A stretch of DNA of 64,000 nt. It comes from Bacteroidota bacterium (GTDB lineage Bacteria; Bacteroidota; Bacteroidia; UKL13-3). Under the pieces are notes generated by a model, which was not told where the DNA came from, made no database searches, and saw nothing but the letters and a program-made list of their open reading frames with translations. The position numbers and the translations under genes were made by a program. The stretch lies in assembly GCA_027491355.1 (NCBI GenBank), contig JAIXWI010000038.1:1-64000 (forward strand). Direction: 5' to 3'. The first letter of the stretch is position 1; each line of letters opens with the position of its first letter. Positions 26,256-36,318 of this stretch are shown piece by piece.

Positions 26256-27585
26256 CTATTTGTGTTGTTTTAAGCCAATTCACCATTGCATTGACAACAT
26301 CAATAGCAACATTACCTGGTTGAAGGTATTCGTTCGGATTGGGTTTTCCTTCTCCGGCCATGAATAAATGGTTCAATTGAGGAAAAGACTGAAATGTTGC
26401 ATTTTGCTTTAACCCTATGCAGTCTTTCCAAACTTGGTAATCTTTTAATGTTACTTGGTAATCCCTTTCTCCTTGTAAGATTAAAATTGGCTGTTTTATT
26501 TTTAACACTTGTTTTTGGGGTTGGTACTTTGCGAGGTATTGCCAATAATTCAATGTATAAGGCGGCATTACCTCATTGTCATATTTCATCTGATTTACGT
26601 ATTTACTGGTAGATTGCAACATTCTTTTTAAAATTGGTGCAATTGTATTTGTATCCGCTTGTGAACTATCCAGTGAACTTAAGTAGTTTATTTGTTCCAT
26701 GGCTAGTTCAGGAATTTCTCGGAGCGTTCCAGCAAGTGATATGTATCCTGAAAAACCTTTTACTTTTTGATGAATCAGTGGAATGAGATAACCTCCTTGG
26801 CTGTGCCCAAGCATGACAATTTGTTTGGAATTGATTTCAGTACGTTTTTTTAGCTGATCAATGATATCTTTTAAATCAGCGATGTATTCATTTTGAATGG
26901 TAAATTTTTCTCCATTGATATCTTGCTGCAACAATTTGTCTTGATAGTTCAATGTTCTTTTGTCGTATCTTAAAGCAGCAAAGCCAAAAGAAGCTAAACC
27001 CCATGCCAAATCCTTGTATATCTTATTTGAACCTATTGTTAAATCTTTGTCAACAGGACCAGAACCTGGAACAATGACAACAACTGGCACCTTGTATTTT
27101 ACTTTAGGCAATGTTAAAATACCTGTACCTGAAAAATGTTTTCCGCCGAAAGTAATTTTACGTTCTTCAAACTTTTCGGGATTTACATATTCTGGTGGTG
27201 TATAGTTTATTTTACCGGGAGTTAAAAATAATCCTGCAACCTGATAAATGGAATCAAAACTAACAGACAACACCATTGCTGATTTTTCTGTTTTAATGGG
27301 CATTTTAACCACAATGATTGAATCTAATTGCTGAACCACTTTTGGTTTTGTTTCAAGCGGATTTCCAAAAAATAAAAGTAGCTGACCCCATGTAGACTCT
27401 AAAATTTCCTCACTCAACATCCTTTTCATTTCAGGATTGAATTGTTGATGAATGGCAGCATAATTCTCTTGTATAAACCAATTGTAAATGCTATCGGTCT
27501 TGGCTTGTTCAATTTGGTTTTGTGCAGTCACACTTGTTAAAGTAATGCACATAAACACACAGCAAACTGTTTTAAAAAACTTCAT
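26245..27585 (-). CDS. Secreted alpha/beta hydrolase with DUF3887-like N-terminal domain
   Basis: 446 residues. The signal peptide (about 1-21) is followed by a cone-shaped DUF3887-like domain (about 30-120, FNPEMKRMLSEEILESTWGQLL), then an alpha/beta hydrolase (about 145-440). The nucleophile is Ser262 in GHSQGG, the likely acid is in QGERDYQV, and the histidine is in QLNHLFM. PGSGPVDKD is the usual oxyanion-hole segment. Relatives act as esterases or acyl-peptide hydrolases; the substrate is unknown. The gene follows the HiPIP-like gene but a bidirectional terminator lies between them. Its 3' end overlaps dusB by 11 bases. Confidence 0.88.
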   Translation of the reverse strand: MKFFKTVCCVFMCITLTSVTAQNQIEQAKTDSIYNWFIQENYAAIHQQFNPEMKRMLSEEILESTWGQLLLFFGNPLETKPKVVQQLDSIIVVKMPIKTEKSAMVLSVSFDSIYQVAGLFLTPGKINYTPPEYVNPEKFEERKITFGGKHFSGTGILTLPKVKYKVPVVVIVPGSGPVDKDLTIGSNKIYKDLAWGLASFGFAALRYDKRTLNYQDKLLQQDINGEKFTIQNEYIADLKDIIDQLKKRTEINSKQIVMLGHSQGGYLIPLIHQKVKGFSGYISLAGTLREIPELAMEQINYLSSLDSSQADTNTIAPILKRMLQSTSKYVNQMKYDNEVMPPYTLNYWQYLAKYQPQKQVLKIKQPILILQGERDYQVTLKDYQVWKDCIGLKQNATFQSFPQLNHLFMAGEGKPNPNEYLQPGNVAIDVVNAMVNWLKTTQIVTP

Positions 27586-27606
27586 TAAATTTTTAAGTTA
27601 AGACAT

Positions 27607-27634
27607 AAAAAAAGCCACTTGCGTGGCTTTTTTT
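27607..27634. terminator. Bidirectional terminator between HiPIP-like and hydrolase genes
   Basis: AAAGCCAC (27611-27618) pairs with GTGGCTTT (27623-27630), flanked by an A-run on the left and a T-run on the right, so it can act on both strands. On the minus strand it directly follows the HiPIP-like stop codon. Confidence 0.75.
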
Positions 27635-27635
27635 G

Positions 27636-28010
27636 TTAAGCATCTTTTTTAAACCAAGATTTGCAATTCCCTTCAGCACTAACTGGCCCTTTAATCAATT
27701 GACAAGAACCACATCCAGAGCCGTCTTCTGCTACTTTAAAGAACCTACAATTTGCACAATTCTTTTCCGCATCAGTAGAGAGCGCAACATAGCTAACAGA
27801 CTCTCTTTGTTTGATGTCTGCTTCGCTCAAACCACTTAAATCATTGCAATCTGCTTTTGCAGCAGTTGGTTCTGAACTTGTGGTGTTATTGGTTGTTCCT
27901 TCAGTACTTTCTGAAGATGAAGTTTTAGGTTCATCTCCACATGCTGATAAAACTACAGTTGATGCAGCTGCAGTTACAGCGAAAACCTTTAAAAAATCTT
28001 TTCTTTTCAT
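27636..28010 (-). CDS. HiPIP-like high-potential iron-sulfur lipoprotein
   Basis: 124 residues. The N-terminus MKRKDFLKVF has an RKxFLK near-Tat motif and a lipobox LSAC with Cys24, so a folded, Tat-exported lipoprotein is likely. A Ser/Thr/Glu-rich linker (30-52) precedes a domain with Cys85, Cys88, Cys103 and Cys116 in CANCRFF, SCQLIKG and GNCKSW. This is the four-ligand pattern of high-potential [4Fe-4S] proteins, which carry electrons in the periplasm. Cys100 is an extra cysteine next to the third ligand. The electron partner is not evident from the neighbours. A perfect 18-base palindrome sits directly before the start codon. Confidence 0.85.
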   Translation of the reverse strand: MKRKDFLKVFAVTAAASTVVLSACGDEPKTSSSESTEGTTNNTTSSEPTAAKADCNDLSGLSEADIKQRESVSYVALSTDAEKNCANCRFFKVAEDGSGCGSCQLIKGPVSAEGNCKSWFKKDA

Positions 28011-28028
28011 GGTGTAAATATTTACACC
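28011..28028. promoter_or_regulatory. Perfect palindrome at the HiPIP-like start
   Basis: GGTGTAAATATTTACACC is an 18-base perfect dyad ending one base before the ATG on the minus strand. It could be an operator for a dimeric regulator or a leader hairpin hiding the start. There is no T-run, so it is not a terminator. Confidence 0.6.
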
Positions 28029-28095
28029 GAAATTAAAGAATGATTACAGAAAATTTCAATCAAGAAATAATTTAGAATACATCTACATAATTGAA

Positions 28096-28464
28096 TCAAT
28101 GACTTGATTTTTTTGATGTAGAACCTGAAGACAAACCTTTTAAGGTACGTATCAAATCTGCTTGAGATTCAACTAACCTTTTTAAGTAATCAACTTCTTG
28201 TTCTAAACTTTTGATTTTCTCTTTTGAAACTGAATCGGAGCCCCCTTTGTAAGTAAATACGCCAAGGTCTTCTGTAGATTGAGTCAACACATCGATGTCC
28301 AGGCCAAGTACATCACATATTTTTTTGAGGGTGTAAAAGTTTACCTTACCAGTCTGCTCAATGCTCGAAATGAGAGGGCGAGTTTTGTTAATTTTTTCTG
28401 CTAACTCTGCCTGGGTAATCTTGCGACTGATTCTAGCAACTTTTATTCTTAAGCCTAAATGCAT
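28096..28464 (-). CDS. XRE-family transcriptional regulator with coiled-coil tail
   Basis: 122 residues. An HTH_3/Cro-CI helix-turn-helix (about 5-62) has ARISRKITQAELAEKINKT and ISSIEQTGKVNFYTLKKICDVLGLD. The rest (about 80-115) is a heptad-rich helix, KEKIKSLEQEVDYLKRLVES, probably for dimerisation or tetramerisation. Size and layout fit stand-alone regulators of the Bacteroidota. Repeated GTAACTAA half-sites lie upstream of its own start (28482-28575), suggesting autoregulation. Targets are unknown. It is not paired with a toxin gene. Confidence 0.88.
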   Translation of the reverse strand: MHLGLRIKVARISRKITQAELAEKINKTRPLISSIEQTGKVNFYTLKKICDVLGLDIDVLTQSTEDLGVFTYKGGSDSVSKEKIKSLEQEVDYLKRLVESQADLIRTLKGLSSGSTSKKSSH

Positions 28465-28481
28465 GGGCCAAAGATGGTTAT

Positions 28482-28575
28482 TTAGTTACTTTCATTGCAC
28501 CAATATTAGTTACTTGAAGATATATTTACAAGCCAATTGATTATTATTATGTAAATATTACCAAAACATTACTAA
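28482..28575. promoter_or_regulatory. Repeated TTAGTTAC half-sites upstream of the XRE gene
   Basis: TTAGTTACTT occurs at 28482-28491 and again at 28506-28515, 24 bp apart and on the same face of the helix if roughly two turns are counted. A related inverted copy ATTACTAATAT lies at about 28569-28579. They sit 18 to 115 bases before the XRE start and may be its operator. No other function is apparent in this 158-base gap. Confidence 0.4.
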
Positions 28576-28622
28576 TATCTCTGATTTTCAAACATATCTA
28601 ACATCCTGAATCAAGTATTTTT

Positions 28623-29783
28623 TTAATTCGAAAACCTCAATCCAATATCCAAATACAGTTTAGCATCTGCAGGCATTTCATCAGCAGTTTTTGAAGCTCT
28701 CAAATGCCCCAATCTCACAACAATCAATTTAATATCTGGAACACAAAAAATATATTGACCCAATATTCCTCTTGCATAATAAACAGGATGGTTTTGGTAA
28801 TTTGCCAACCACCATTGGTAACCATAATAATCAACAAACAAACCTGAAGTGTTTATCAACCCAGAGGGGCTGACTGCTGATTGAACATATGATGAATCTA
28901 TGATTTGAAAACCATTCCAATTGCCCTTGTTCATAATCAATTTACCAATCCTTGCAAAATCTCGTGCAGTTGCATAAAAACAACAACTCACTTTTTCCAT
29001 TCCATTGGGTAGGTCTGTTCCCCATTGAGCCGGTAACTCACTTCCAATTTTTGACCACAATTGTTCTGATGCAAACTGTGCAACAGGTTTTTGCGTTACT
29101 TTTTTTAATATCATGCCCAACAATTGTGTATCACCGCCTTTGTAATGGAACAACGTACCTGGCGCTGCAACAATGGTTGGAGACATCACAGTTGCATTAA
29201 CATCTGTTCCGTAATAAGCTTTAGCAGGCCAAGCAAATGGACTGGAATAAGTTTCATTAAAATCTAAACCAGAAGCCATCCACAACAAATGTTTGATGGT
29301 AATATTTCTATAAATTTCGTTGTTTAATTCTGGCAAATATTTACAAACTGGATCATTTACGCTACCAATTAATTGTTGCCTGATAGCTATGCCAATTAAA
29401 ATGGATTGGATTGATTTAGCCATAGAAAAAGAATTACTCAAAAAGGTGATTCCCGCATCATCTGAATAATTCTCGTACAATATGCTGTCATTTTGAATGA
29501 CCAACAAAGCAGAAGTCTTGTAAGAGTCTGCTCCAATTTTCTCTGAAGAATTGAGTGTTAATTTACCGTAACGGCTTGATTTGAGCCAAGGATGTGCAAT
29601 TCCATTATTTACAGTTGAAGATGGAAACTCATTTAAATCATTGATATCAGGACCAGATTTACCCTGAAGAATTGTCAATCGTAAAAGTTTATTCAGGTAT
29701 TGATATCCGCTTGCAAATAGTACTAATTCAAACAATAAAAAAAATGCCAATAACAGTACAAACAGTCTTTTGATAAATTTCAT
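28623..29783 (-). CDS. Serine hydrolase of the beta-lactamase/class C PBP family
   Basis: About 386 residues from the ATG at 29783; an ATG 33 bases earlier would add residues before the hydrophobic segment and is less likely. An N-terminal hydrophobic anchor (KRLFVLLLAFFLLFELVLF) is followed by the beta-lactamase-fold domain. The SxxK motif is SMAK in NSFSMAKSIQSILIG, and the second motif is Tyr in FYATARD. The KTG-like strand is degenerate (VVRLGHL). Family members are peptidases, esterases or amidases of the periplasm; the substrate is unknown. The groEL terminator separates it from the chaperonin genes upstream. Confidence 0.87.
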   Translation of the reverse strand: MKFIKRLFVLLLAFFLLFELVLFASGYQYLNKLLRLTILQGKSGPDINDLNEFPSSTVNNGIAHPWLKSSRYGKLTLNSSEKIGADSYKTSALLVIQNDSILYENYSDDAGITFLSNSFSMAKSIQSILIGIAIRQQLIGSVNDPVCKYLPELNNEIYRNITIKHLLWMASGLDFNETYSSPFAWPAKAYYGTDVNATVMSPTIVAAPGTLFHYKGGDTQLLGMILKKVTQKPVAQFASEQLWSKIGSELPAQWGTDLPNGMEKVSCCFYATARDFARIGKLIMNKGNWNGFQIIDSSYVQSAVSPSGLINTSGLFVDYYGYQWWLANYQNHPVYYARGILGQYIFCVPDIKLIVVRLGHLRASKTADEMPADAKLYLDIGLRFSN

Positions 29784-29814
29784 ACAATGAAGATACAAAA
29801 TGTAAAACAAGTGC

Positions 29815-29845
29815 AAAAAAAAAGCTGAACTTAAAGTTCAGCTTT
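29815..29845 (-). terminator. Terminator of the groES-groEL operon
   Basis: AAAGCTGAAC (29821-29830) pairs with GTTCAGCTTT (29836-29845). On the minus strand it runs into a T-tract (29815-29823), 20 bases after the groEL stop. Confidence 0.8.
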
Positions 29846-29864
29846 TTTATGAATGAGCTACTGA

Positions 29865-31792
<1,928 letters not shown>

Positions 31793-31919
31793 ATTTATAA
31801 ATTTTATATAGTTAAATTAAGCATGTTCATTAGTTCAATCATTATGCCAAGGCAATTTTGCTGACACTTTTTCCTGTTACTATCGCAAATAGAATCCATA
31901 AACTGAAAAAGCGACATGT

Positions 31920-31952
31920 TTTGAAGATGCAACCGAACTTGAATTATATTTG
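31920..31952 (+). promoter_or_regulatory. Promoter of the ECF sigma gene
   Basis: TTTG (31920-31923), a 21-base gap and TATATTTG (31945-31952) fit the Bacteroidota promoter. Transcription would begin near 31959, which rules out a TTG start at 31950 and supports the ATG at 31971. Confidence 0.6.
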
Positions 31953-31970
31953 ACTATTCATTGGTTTTTC

Positions 31971-32534
31971 ATGCGACAAACAGAACAAGACATGATTCAA
32001 GGCTGTATCAAAGGTAATTTGATAAGCCAAAAGCAACTGTACGATCAGTATGCTGGTAAAATGTTAGCTGTTTGTATGCGTTATGCAAGAGACCGAGCTG
32101 AAGCGGAAGACATGTTACAGGAAGCATTCTTGAAGGTATTTCAAAACATTGGTAAATTTAAGTTTGAAGGGAGTTTTGAAGGGTGGATTAGAAGAATCAT
32201 GGTTTTTAGTGCCATTAATTATTACAAGCAAAGAAGCCGGAAATTCAAAGAAGATTTAGACCAACAACACATTGATGTAGCATACAATGAAGAGATCATT
32301 GACCACATTTCTGCAAAAGAGATTATGGATTTGGTTCAACAAATGCCTGAAGGTTACAAAATCATTTTCAACTTATTTGCCATTGAAGGTTTTTCGCACA
32401 AAGAAATTGCAGATGAACTTGGTATTGCTATTGGAACCAGTAAATCTCAATATGCAAGGGCTAAACAATACATGCAAAATTTACTAGCCAAACACCATCA
32501 ATTTAAGTACAAAGACGATACCCATGCAAGATAA
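31971..32534 (+). CDS. ECF-type RNA polymerase sigma factor
   Basis: About 187 residues from the ATG at 31971, chosen because the alternative TTG start lies inside the -7 promoter box. Region 2 (about 15-80) has YARDRAEAEDMLQEAFLKVFQ and FEGWIRRIMVFSAINYY. Region 4 (about 120-172) has MPEGYKIIFNLFAIEGFSHKEIADELGIAIGTSKS, the DNA-binding helix-turn-helix. No extra domain. The 3' end overlaps the next gene by 11 bases, the usual place for a cognate anti-sigma factor. Confidence 0.93.
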   Translation: MRQTEQDMIQGCIKGNLISQKQLYDQYAGKMLAVCMRYARDRAEAEDMLQEAFLKVFQNIGKFKFEGSFEGWIRRIMVFSAINYYKQRSRKFKEDLDQQHIDVAYNEEIIDHISAKEIMDLVQQMPEGYKIIFNLFAIEGFSHKEIADELGIAIGTSKSQYARAKQYMQNLLAKHHQFKYKDDTHAR

Positions 32535-33990
32535 TTTTGAACAACATATCCGTGAAAAATTATTGGGCATTTCAGAATGGCCAACTGAAGCAATTTGGCC
32601 TAAAATTGAAGAAGAGTTGTCTGAAGATAAAATGTTTGAGCATGCCTTAAACCAAAAAATAGAGTCGTATTCTGTGAACATTTCCAATGAAAAAATTTGG
32701 AATAACTTATCAAAAGAACTACAAAAAAAGCATAAAAAAAGAATGCTGATTTGGTTCATTTGTATTGTTTCAGGGGTTAGTGCAAGTATGTTTGGACTGC
32801 TTTATCAATCTAGTGAAAGTTCATTCAAATCAACTGTTAAACCTGTTTCAAGCAACAAATATTCGAATGCTACCATCCAATCTCCAACAAGCTCAGAATC
32901 TCCATTACTGAAGCTTGCAGAAAAAAATGAACCTGTTAAACAAAAACTTTCCATTGAAAATGACATAGCTACAAGCGTGTTGCAGGTTTATAAACAAAAT
33001 AAAATTGATAATGCAGTATTCACTCGAACAATTGCTGAAACAAGTGCCAAACAAATGAATACAACTGAAACTACTCATTTGAGCACCTTGGTAAGCCAAG
33101 AACCTCGAGGTGTAAATCCAAGCAATACTTCAAATAATAGCATTGATAGTATTGGTTCAATTACTGATACGAAGGAAAAACCTGTCGATAAAGAAATTCA
33201 TACAATTGAGGAGTTACCACTTACTACAAAAAAAGATTCTATCGGAAATTTAGTTTACACAAATGGCACCAAATACAGCAAACAAACAGACAAAAAAGCG
33301 GGTAATTGGTCTGTTATTGTAGGACTCGGTTTCAGCTATACTGGCATGCAATTGTTCAGCAATACCAACGATGGTAATTTAACAGCATTAGCTGTTCGAA
33401 AGCAAATTGAAAAACCAGCCTTTGATTGGAACGCAAGCATTTTAATGGCCTATAAAATCACTAACAAATGGCGTATTGCCGCTGGTTTAAACATCAGCAA
33501 TTTCAAACAACAGATCAATTGTGACAAAGAAACTGCGAAAGGACCTACAGTACACCAACAAAATGCAAATGCTTATTTGTTTGTTAACGATACTATTTTT
33601 AATGGTAACCGCTACTCCGTAGAAAACAAATACACCTTCAATGAAATTCCAATTTGGTTTAATTACACCATCAAAGAATCTGAGAAAATTGCTTTAGACA
33701 TTCAATTTGGCTATTCATTGGGCTTATTGTATACGGTAAATGCATTTTTAGTAGACCAAAGTGGGGTTGGCTTTTTAATTGCAAACAAAGCATCCTCTTT
33801 TCCGAGGTTAAATACTGCTCATTTTTTAAACCTTGCTCCTGGCATGGCATTTAAATTGAACAATCAAAATGAATTGGGATTTCAACTCAACTGCAAAACT
33901 GCTATCAATTCTATTGTTTCTGAAAACAAATGGGTACAACAAAGGCCCTATGCTATTGGACTTGAATTGCGTTACAGAAGAAAATTTTAA
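32524..33990 (+). CDS. Membrane partner of the ECF sigma factor, with C-terminal beta-barrel-like domain
   Basis: 488 residues. The N-terminal 75 residues are soluble and helical (FEQHIREKLLGISEWPTEAIWPKIEEEL), resembling the sigma-binding part of anti-sigma factors but without a zinc motif. One membrane helix follows (about 77-98, MLIWFICIVSGVSASMFGLL), then a Ser/Thr/Asn-rich stretch (100-255). The last 230 residues (GNWSVIVGLGFSYTG to LELRYRRKF) alternate polar and non-polar residues and end in aromatic Phe, like small outer-membrane beta-barrels. The 11-base overlap with the sigma gene supports a regulatory link. Anti-sigma function is inference; a second possibility is a porin-family protein that only borrowed the start. 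Confidence 0.7.
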   Translation: MQDNFEQHIREKLLGISEWPTEAIWPKIEEELSEDKMFEHALNQKIESYSVNISNEKIWNNLSKELQKKHKKRMLIWFICIVSGVSASMFGLLYQSSESSFKSTVKPVSSNKYSNATIQSPTSSESPLLKLAEKNEPVKQKLSIENDIATSVLQVYKQNKIDNAVFTRTIAETSAKQMNTTETTHLSTLVSQEPRGVNPSNTSNNSIDSIGSITDTKEKPVDKEIHTIEELPLTTKKDSIGNLVYTNGTKYSKQTDKKAGNWSVIVGLGFSYTGMQLFSNTNDGNLTALAVRKQIEKPAFDWNASILMAYKITNKWRIAAGLNISNFKQQINCDKETAKGPTVHQQNANAYLFVNDTIFNGNRYSVENKYTFNEIPIWFNYTIKESEKIALDIQFGYSLGLLYTVNAFLVDQSGVGFLIANKASSFPRLNTAHFLNLAPGMAFKLNNQNELGFQLNCKTAINSIVSENKWVQQRPYAIGLELRYRRKF

Positions 33991-34172
33991 CGCTTCTTTC
34001 TCAACCCAAAAACCAAAGACAAAACTGCTCCGAATAGCAATGCTTTGAAACCCATTTTGAGCATAGTGTTCCAAGAAAATGGTTCGTTATTGATATAAAA
34101 AGCAAGTATGCTAATGATTACTAAGTAAAGCAAAGTAATTTTTAGAAAACGTGCAAAAAAAACTTTTAACAT
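33987..34172 (-). CDS. Small two-helix membrane protein
   Basis: 61 residues with two hydrophobic helices (about 11-26 and 43-56) and a basic end (GLRKKR). Not a recognised family. It begins three bases after the stop of the subtilase gene, so translation is probably coupled, and its last codons overlap the convergent sigma-partner gene by four bases. A role with the protease, for example as a membrane anchor or immunity-like partner, is only a guess. Confidence 0.65.
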   Translation of the reverse strand: MLKVFFARFLKITLLYLVIISILAFYINNEPFSWNTMLKMGFKALLFGAVLSLVFGLRKKR

Positions 34173-34175
34173 GAT

Positions 34176-35750
34176 TTATTTACCGGTCAATTGATTGGCT
34201 AATTGAATGGCTTCATAGGCATTCACTACTGCTCCTGTTTTACATAACTCCGCTAATTTTACCTTCTTTTTAGTGCCAGGAATTTTTACTTTTTTAGGAT
34301 ATACCAATGCTGATTTTAAAATAATATCCTTTACTTGAATAGCTGACAATTGAGGGTAATAAGACCTCAATAAAGCTGCCAATCCAGCTACAACAGGTGA
34401 TGCCATACTGGTACCACTCATTTCTTCGTATTTATTACCTGGCATGGTTGATAAAATATCTTCACCAGGTGCAAATACATCTACCTTGTTTTTACCATAA
34501 TTAGAAAAACTTGCAGTTAATTCTTTACCCTTTCTCCATGAAGAGGCACCTACTTCTATCCAATTGCTTGCAGGTTGAGAACTTCCTTTAAAATATGCTG
34601 TAGGAAAATTGTTATCAAGCTCTAAGTTTTTGGCATCATTGCCTGCTGCATGCACCAACAAAACATCCTTTGATGCGGCATATTGAACGGCATCATCAAT
34701 CCAGTTTTTATGAGGTGAGAACGATTTACCAAAACTCATATTGATGACCTTTGCGCCATTGTCAACGGCATACCTGATTGCATTTGCAATGTCTTTATCT
34801 CTCTCATCTCCATCAGGTACTGCCCTCAAAGTCATAATTTTGGCTTGTGGGCAAACCCCCTTTACACCTATTTCGTTTCCAATATGGGCACCAATAATGC
34901 CTGCCACGTGTGTACCATGTTCTGGACCAGGACCATTCACCTTGTGATTGCCATAAAATGGGCTGGTGTTTTCATCATCATTATCCCCTACAATGCTTCT
35001 TGGATTGAAAGAAGTGTTTAATTGATAATTAATTGATTTATCTAAGAAGGACTGTGCAGATGAAAGTTGTTTCTGAACAGGTGAATTTTGTTTACCTCCT
35101 GTTTTGGCAATTTGTTTCAAAAACATTTTGGCAAAAAAGTCTAATTTATTGCTGTTTTTAATAGACTTGATTTGATCTATACTTGGATTTTCAGTACCTA
35201 ATACTTTCCTGATAGAGTCCATTCTGGATATGAGTTGACTGTATGAAACTGCACTATTTTTATACCGTAGATAGTTTGACTCGTAATGCTTTTTAGCTGC
35301 TTCAAATTCATGAAACAGAGCCGTATCAACCTGATGAATTTTGACCAAACTATCATAAATGGGCTTTAGTTTTACATATACGCGAACACTTTCGTATGTA
35401 TCAACATCTACATCTCCGTTTTTACCGCCTATGAAATTCCAGCCATTTAAATCGTCTACATATCCATTTCCATCATCATCTATTTGATTGTTTGGAATTT
35501 CTTTTGAATTTACCCACAACTGTGGCATTAAATCTTCATGGTTGATATCTGTTCCGCCATCAATAACAGCAACAGTCACAGCCACACCTTTTTTATTTGG
35601 CAAAAGTTCCTTTAATGCTTTCTCTGAAGATATCCCCCAAATTTTATCTGTTTTTGGGTCTAAATGATGCCAATTTGCGGGTGCAAACTTTTGTGCATTT
35701 GAAAAAAAAGAAAGTGATAGGAATAAGAGGATTGTTGAAAATATACGCAT
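34176..35750 (-). CDS. Subtilisin-like serine protease (S8) with helical insertion
   Basis: 524 residues. A signal peptide (about 1-19) leads into the S8 domain. The triad is Asp64 in VIDGGTD, His278 in EHGTHVAG and Ser448 in SGTSMASP. Between Asp and His there is an unusually long insert of about 150 residues, mostly helical and charged (for example LFHEFEAAKKHYESNYLRYK). No propeptide domain and no T9SS sorting domain are visible; the protein ends soon after the catalytic core (IQLANQLTGK). Expected to be periplasmic or secreted. A 61-residue membrane protein is coded three bases downstream. Confidence 0.92.
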   Translation of the reverse strand: MRIFSTILLFLSLSFFSNAQKFAPANWHHLDPKTDKIWGISSEKALKELLPNKKGVAVTVAVIDGGTDINHEDLMPQLWVNSKEIPNNQIDDDGNGYVDDLNGWNFIGGKNGDVDVDTYESVRVYVKLKPIYDSLVKIHQVDTALFHEFEAAKKHYESNYLRYKNSAVSYSQLISRMDSIRKVLGTENPSIDQIKSIKNSNKLDFFAKMFLKQIAKTGGKQNSPVQKQLSSAQSFLDKSINYQLNTSFNPRSIVGDNDDENTSPFYGNHKVNGPGPEHGTHVAGIIGAHIGNEIGVKGVCPQAKIMTLRAVPDGDERDKDIANAIRYAVDNGAKVINMSFGKSFSPHKNWIDDAVQYAASKDVLLVHAAGNDAKNLELDNNFPTAYFKGSSQPASNWIEVGASSWRKGKELTASFSNYGKNKVDVFAPGEDILSTMPGNKYEEMSGTSMASPVVAGLAALLRSYYPQLSAIQVKDIILKSALVYPKKVKIPGTKKKVKLAELCKTGAVVNAYEAIQLANQLTGK

Positions 35751-35789
35751 GTTATTGTAAAGGTAGGAGGTTATAAAAATCCAATTGAA

Positions 35790-36218
35790 TTAGTCTCTGA
35801 TATCAACTATGTATTCTACCAAATCTGGGCTTGGACCTGTTATTTTAACAAGACCTTTTTTGCCCATTCTAGATAATACAAAAATATTATCCCTTTTATT
35901 GGATATAGACTCGTAGATAGGTTCTAACAAAAGTTCTCCTTGTTCATTGATCAAACCTACAAGTAGATTTAACTCTACTCTTGCCATTCCTTTTTCAAAA
36001 GGCATGATATTGTCGAACTCAGGCTTGATGATTTCTTCACCTGTTGGATCTATGTAACCAACCTTACCTGCTTTGATCACCTTTGCTTTGCCATTTTTGA
36101 ATGGATAAATCACATCGTACCCTTTTAATAATTTACCGCCCACCCTTTTTTGGGCAATTGAATCGGATACAGTAAAGGTCAACAGAAAACCTAATAATAC
36201 AATTGATAAGCCTTTCAT
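35790..36218 (-). CDS. Small exported WG-repeat protein
   Basis: 142 residues. The signal peptide (about 1-22) is followed by short WG-type beta repeats: GKVGYIDPTGEEIIKPEFDN, MARVELNLLVGLINEQGELL and LSRMGKKGLVKITG. The usual Trp-Gly is replaced by variants (VGYID, VGLIN, KGLVK). Function is unknown; such repeats form beta-propeller-like or bound-surface structures. Transcribed alone, in the same direction as the subtilase gene 39 bases downstream. Confidence 0.75.
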   Translation of the reverse strand: MKGLSIVLLGFLLTFTVSDSIAQKRVGGKLLKGYDVIYPFKNGKAKVIKAGKVGYIDPTGEEIIKPEFDNIMPFEKGMARVELNLLVGLINEQGELLLEPIYESISNKRDNIFVLSRMGKKGLVKITGPSPDLVEYIVDIRD

Positions 36219-36318
36219 AAGTTAGCGAATTTATGATAAAACCTCAAAAATCAAATTTATTCATGAATTTAGATGGGAATTTGTTGTTTTAGTGCTCCAT
36301 TTTGATGACATTTAGCAG

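Noticed and set aside
31793-31900. CIRCE element or HrcA control upstream of groES
   Set aside because: No TTAGCACTC-N9-GAGTGCTAA inverted repeat is present in the gap.
31950-31970. TTG start of the ECF sigma gene
   Set aside because: The codon falls inside the -7 promoter box TATATTTG, upstream of the likely transcription start. The ATG at 31971 is preferred.
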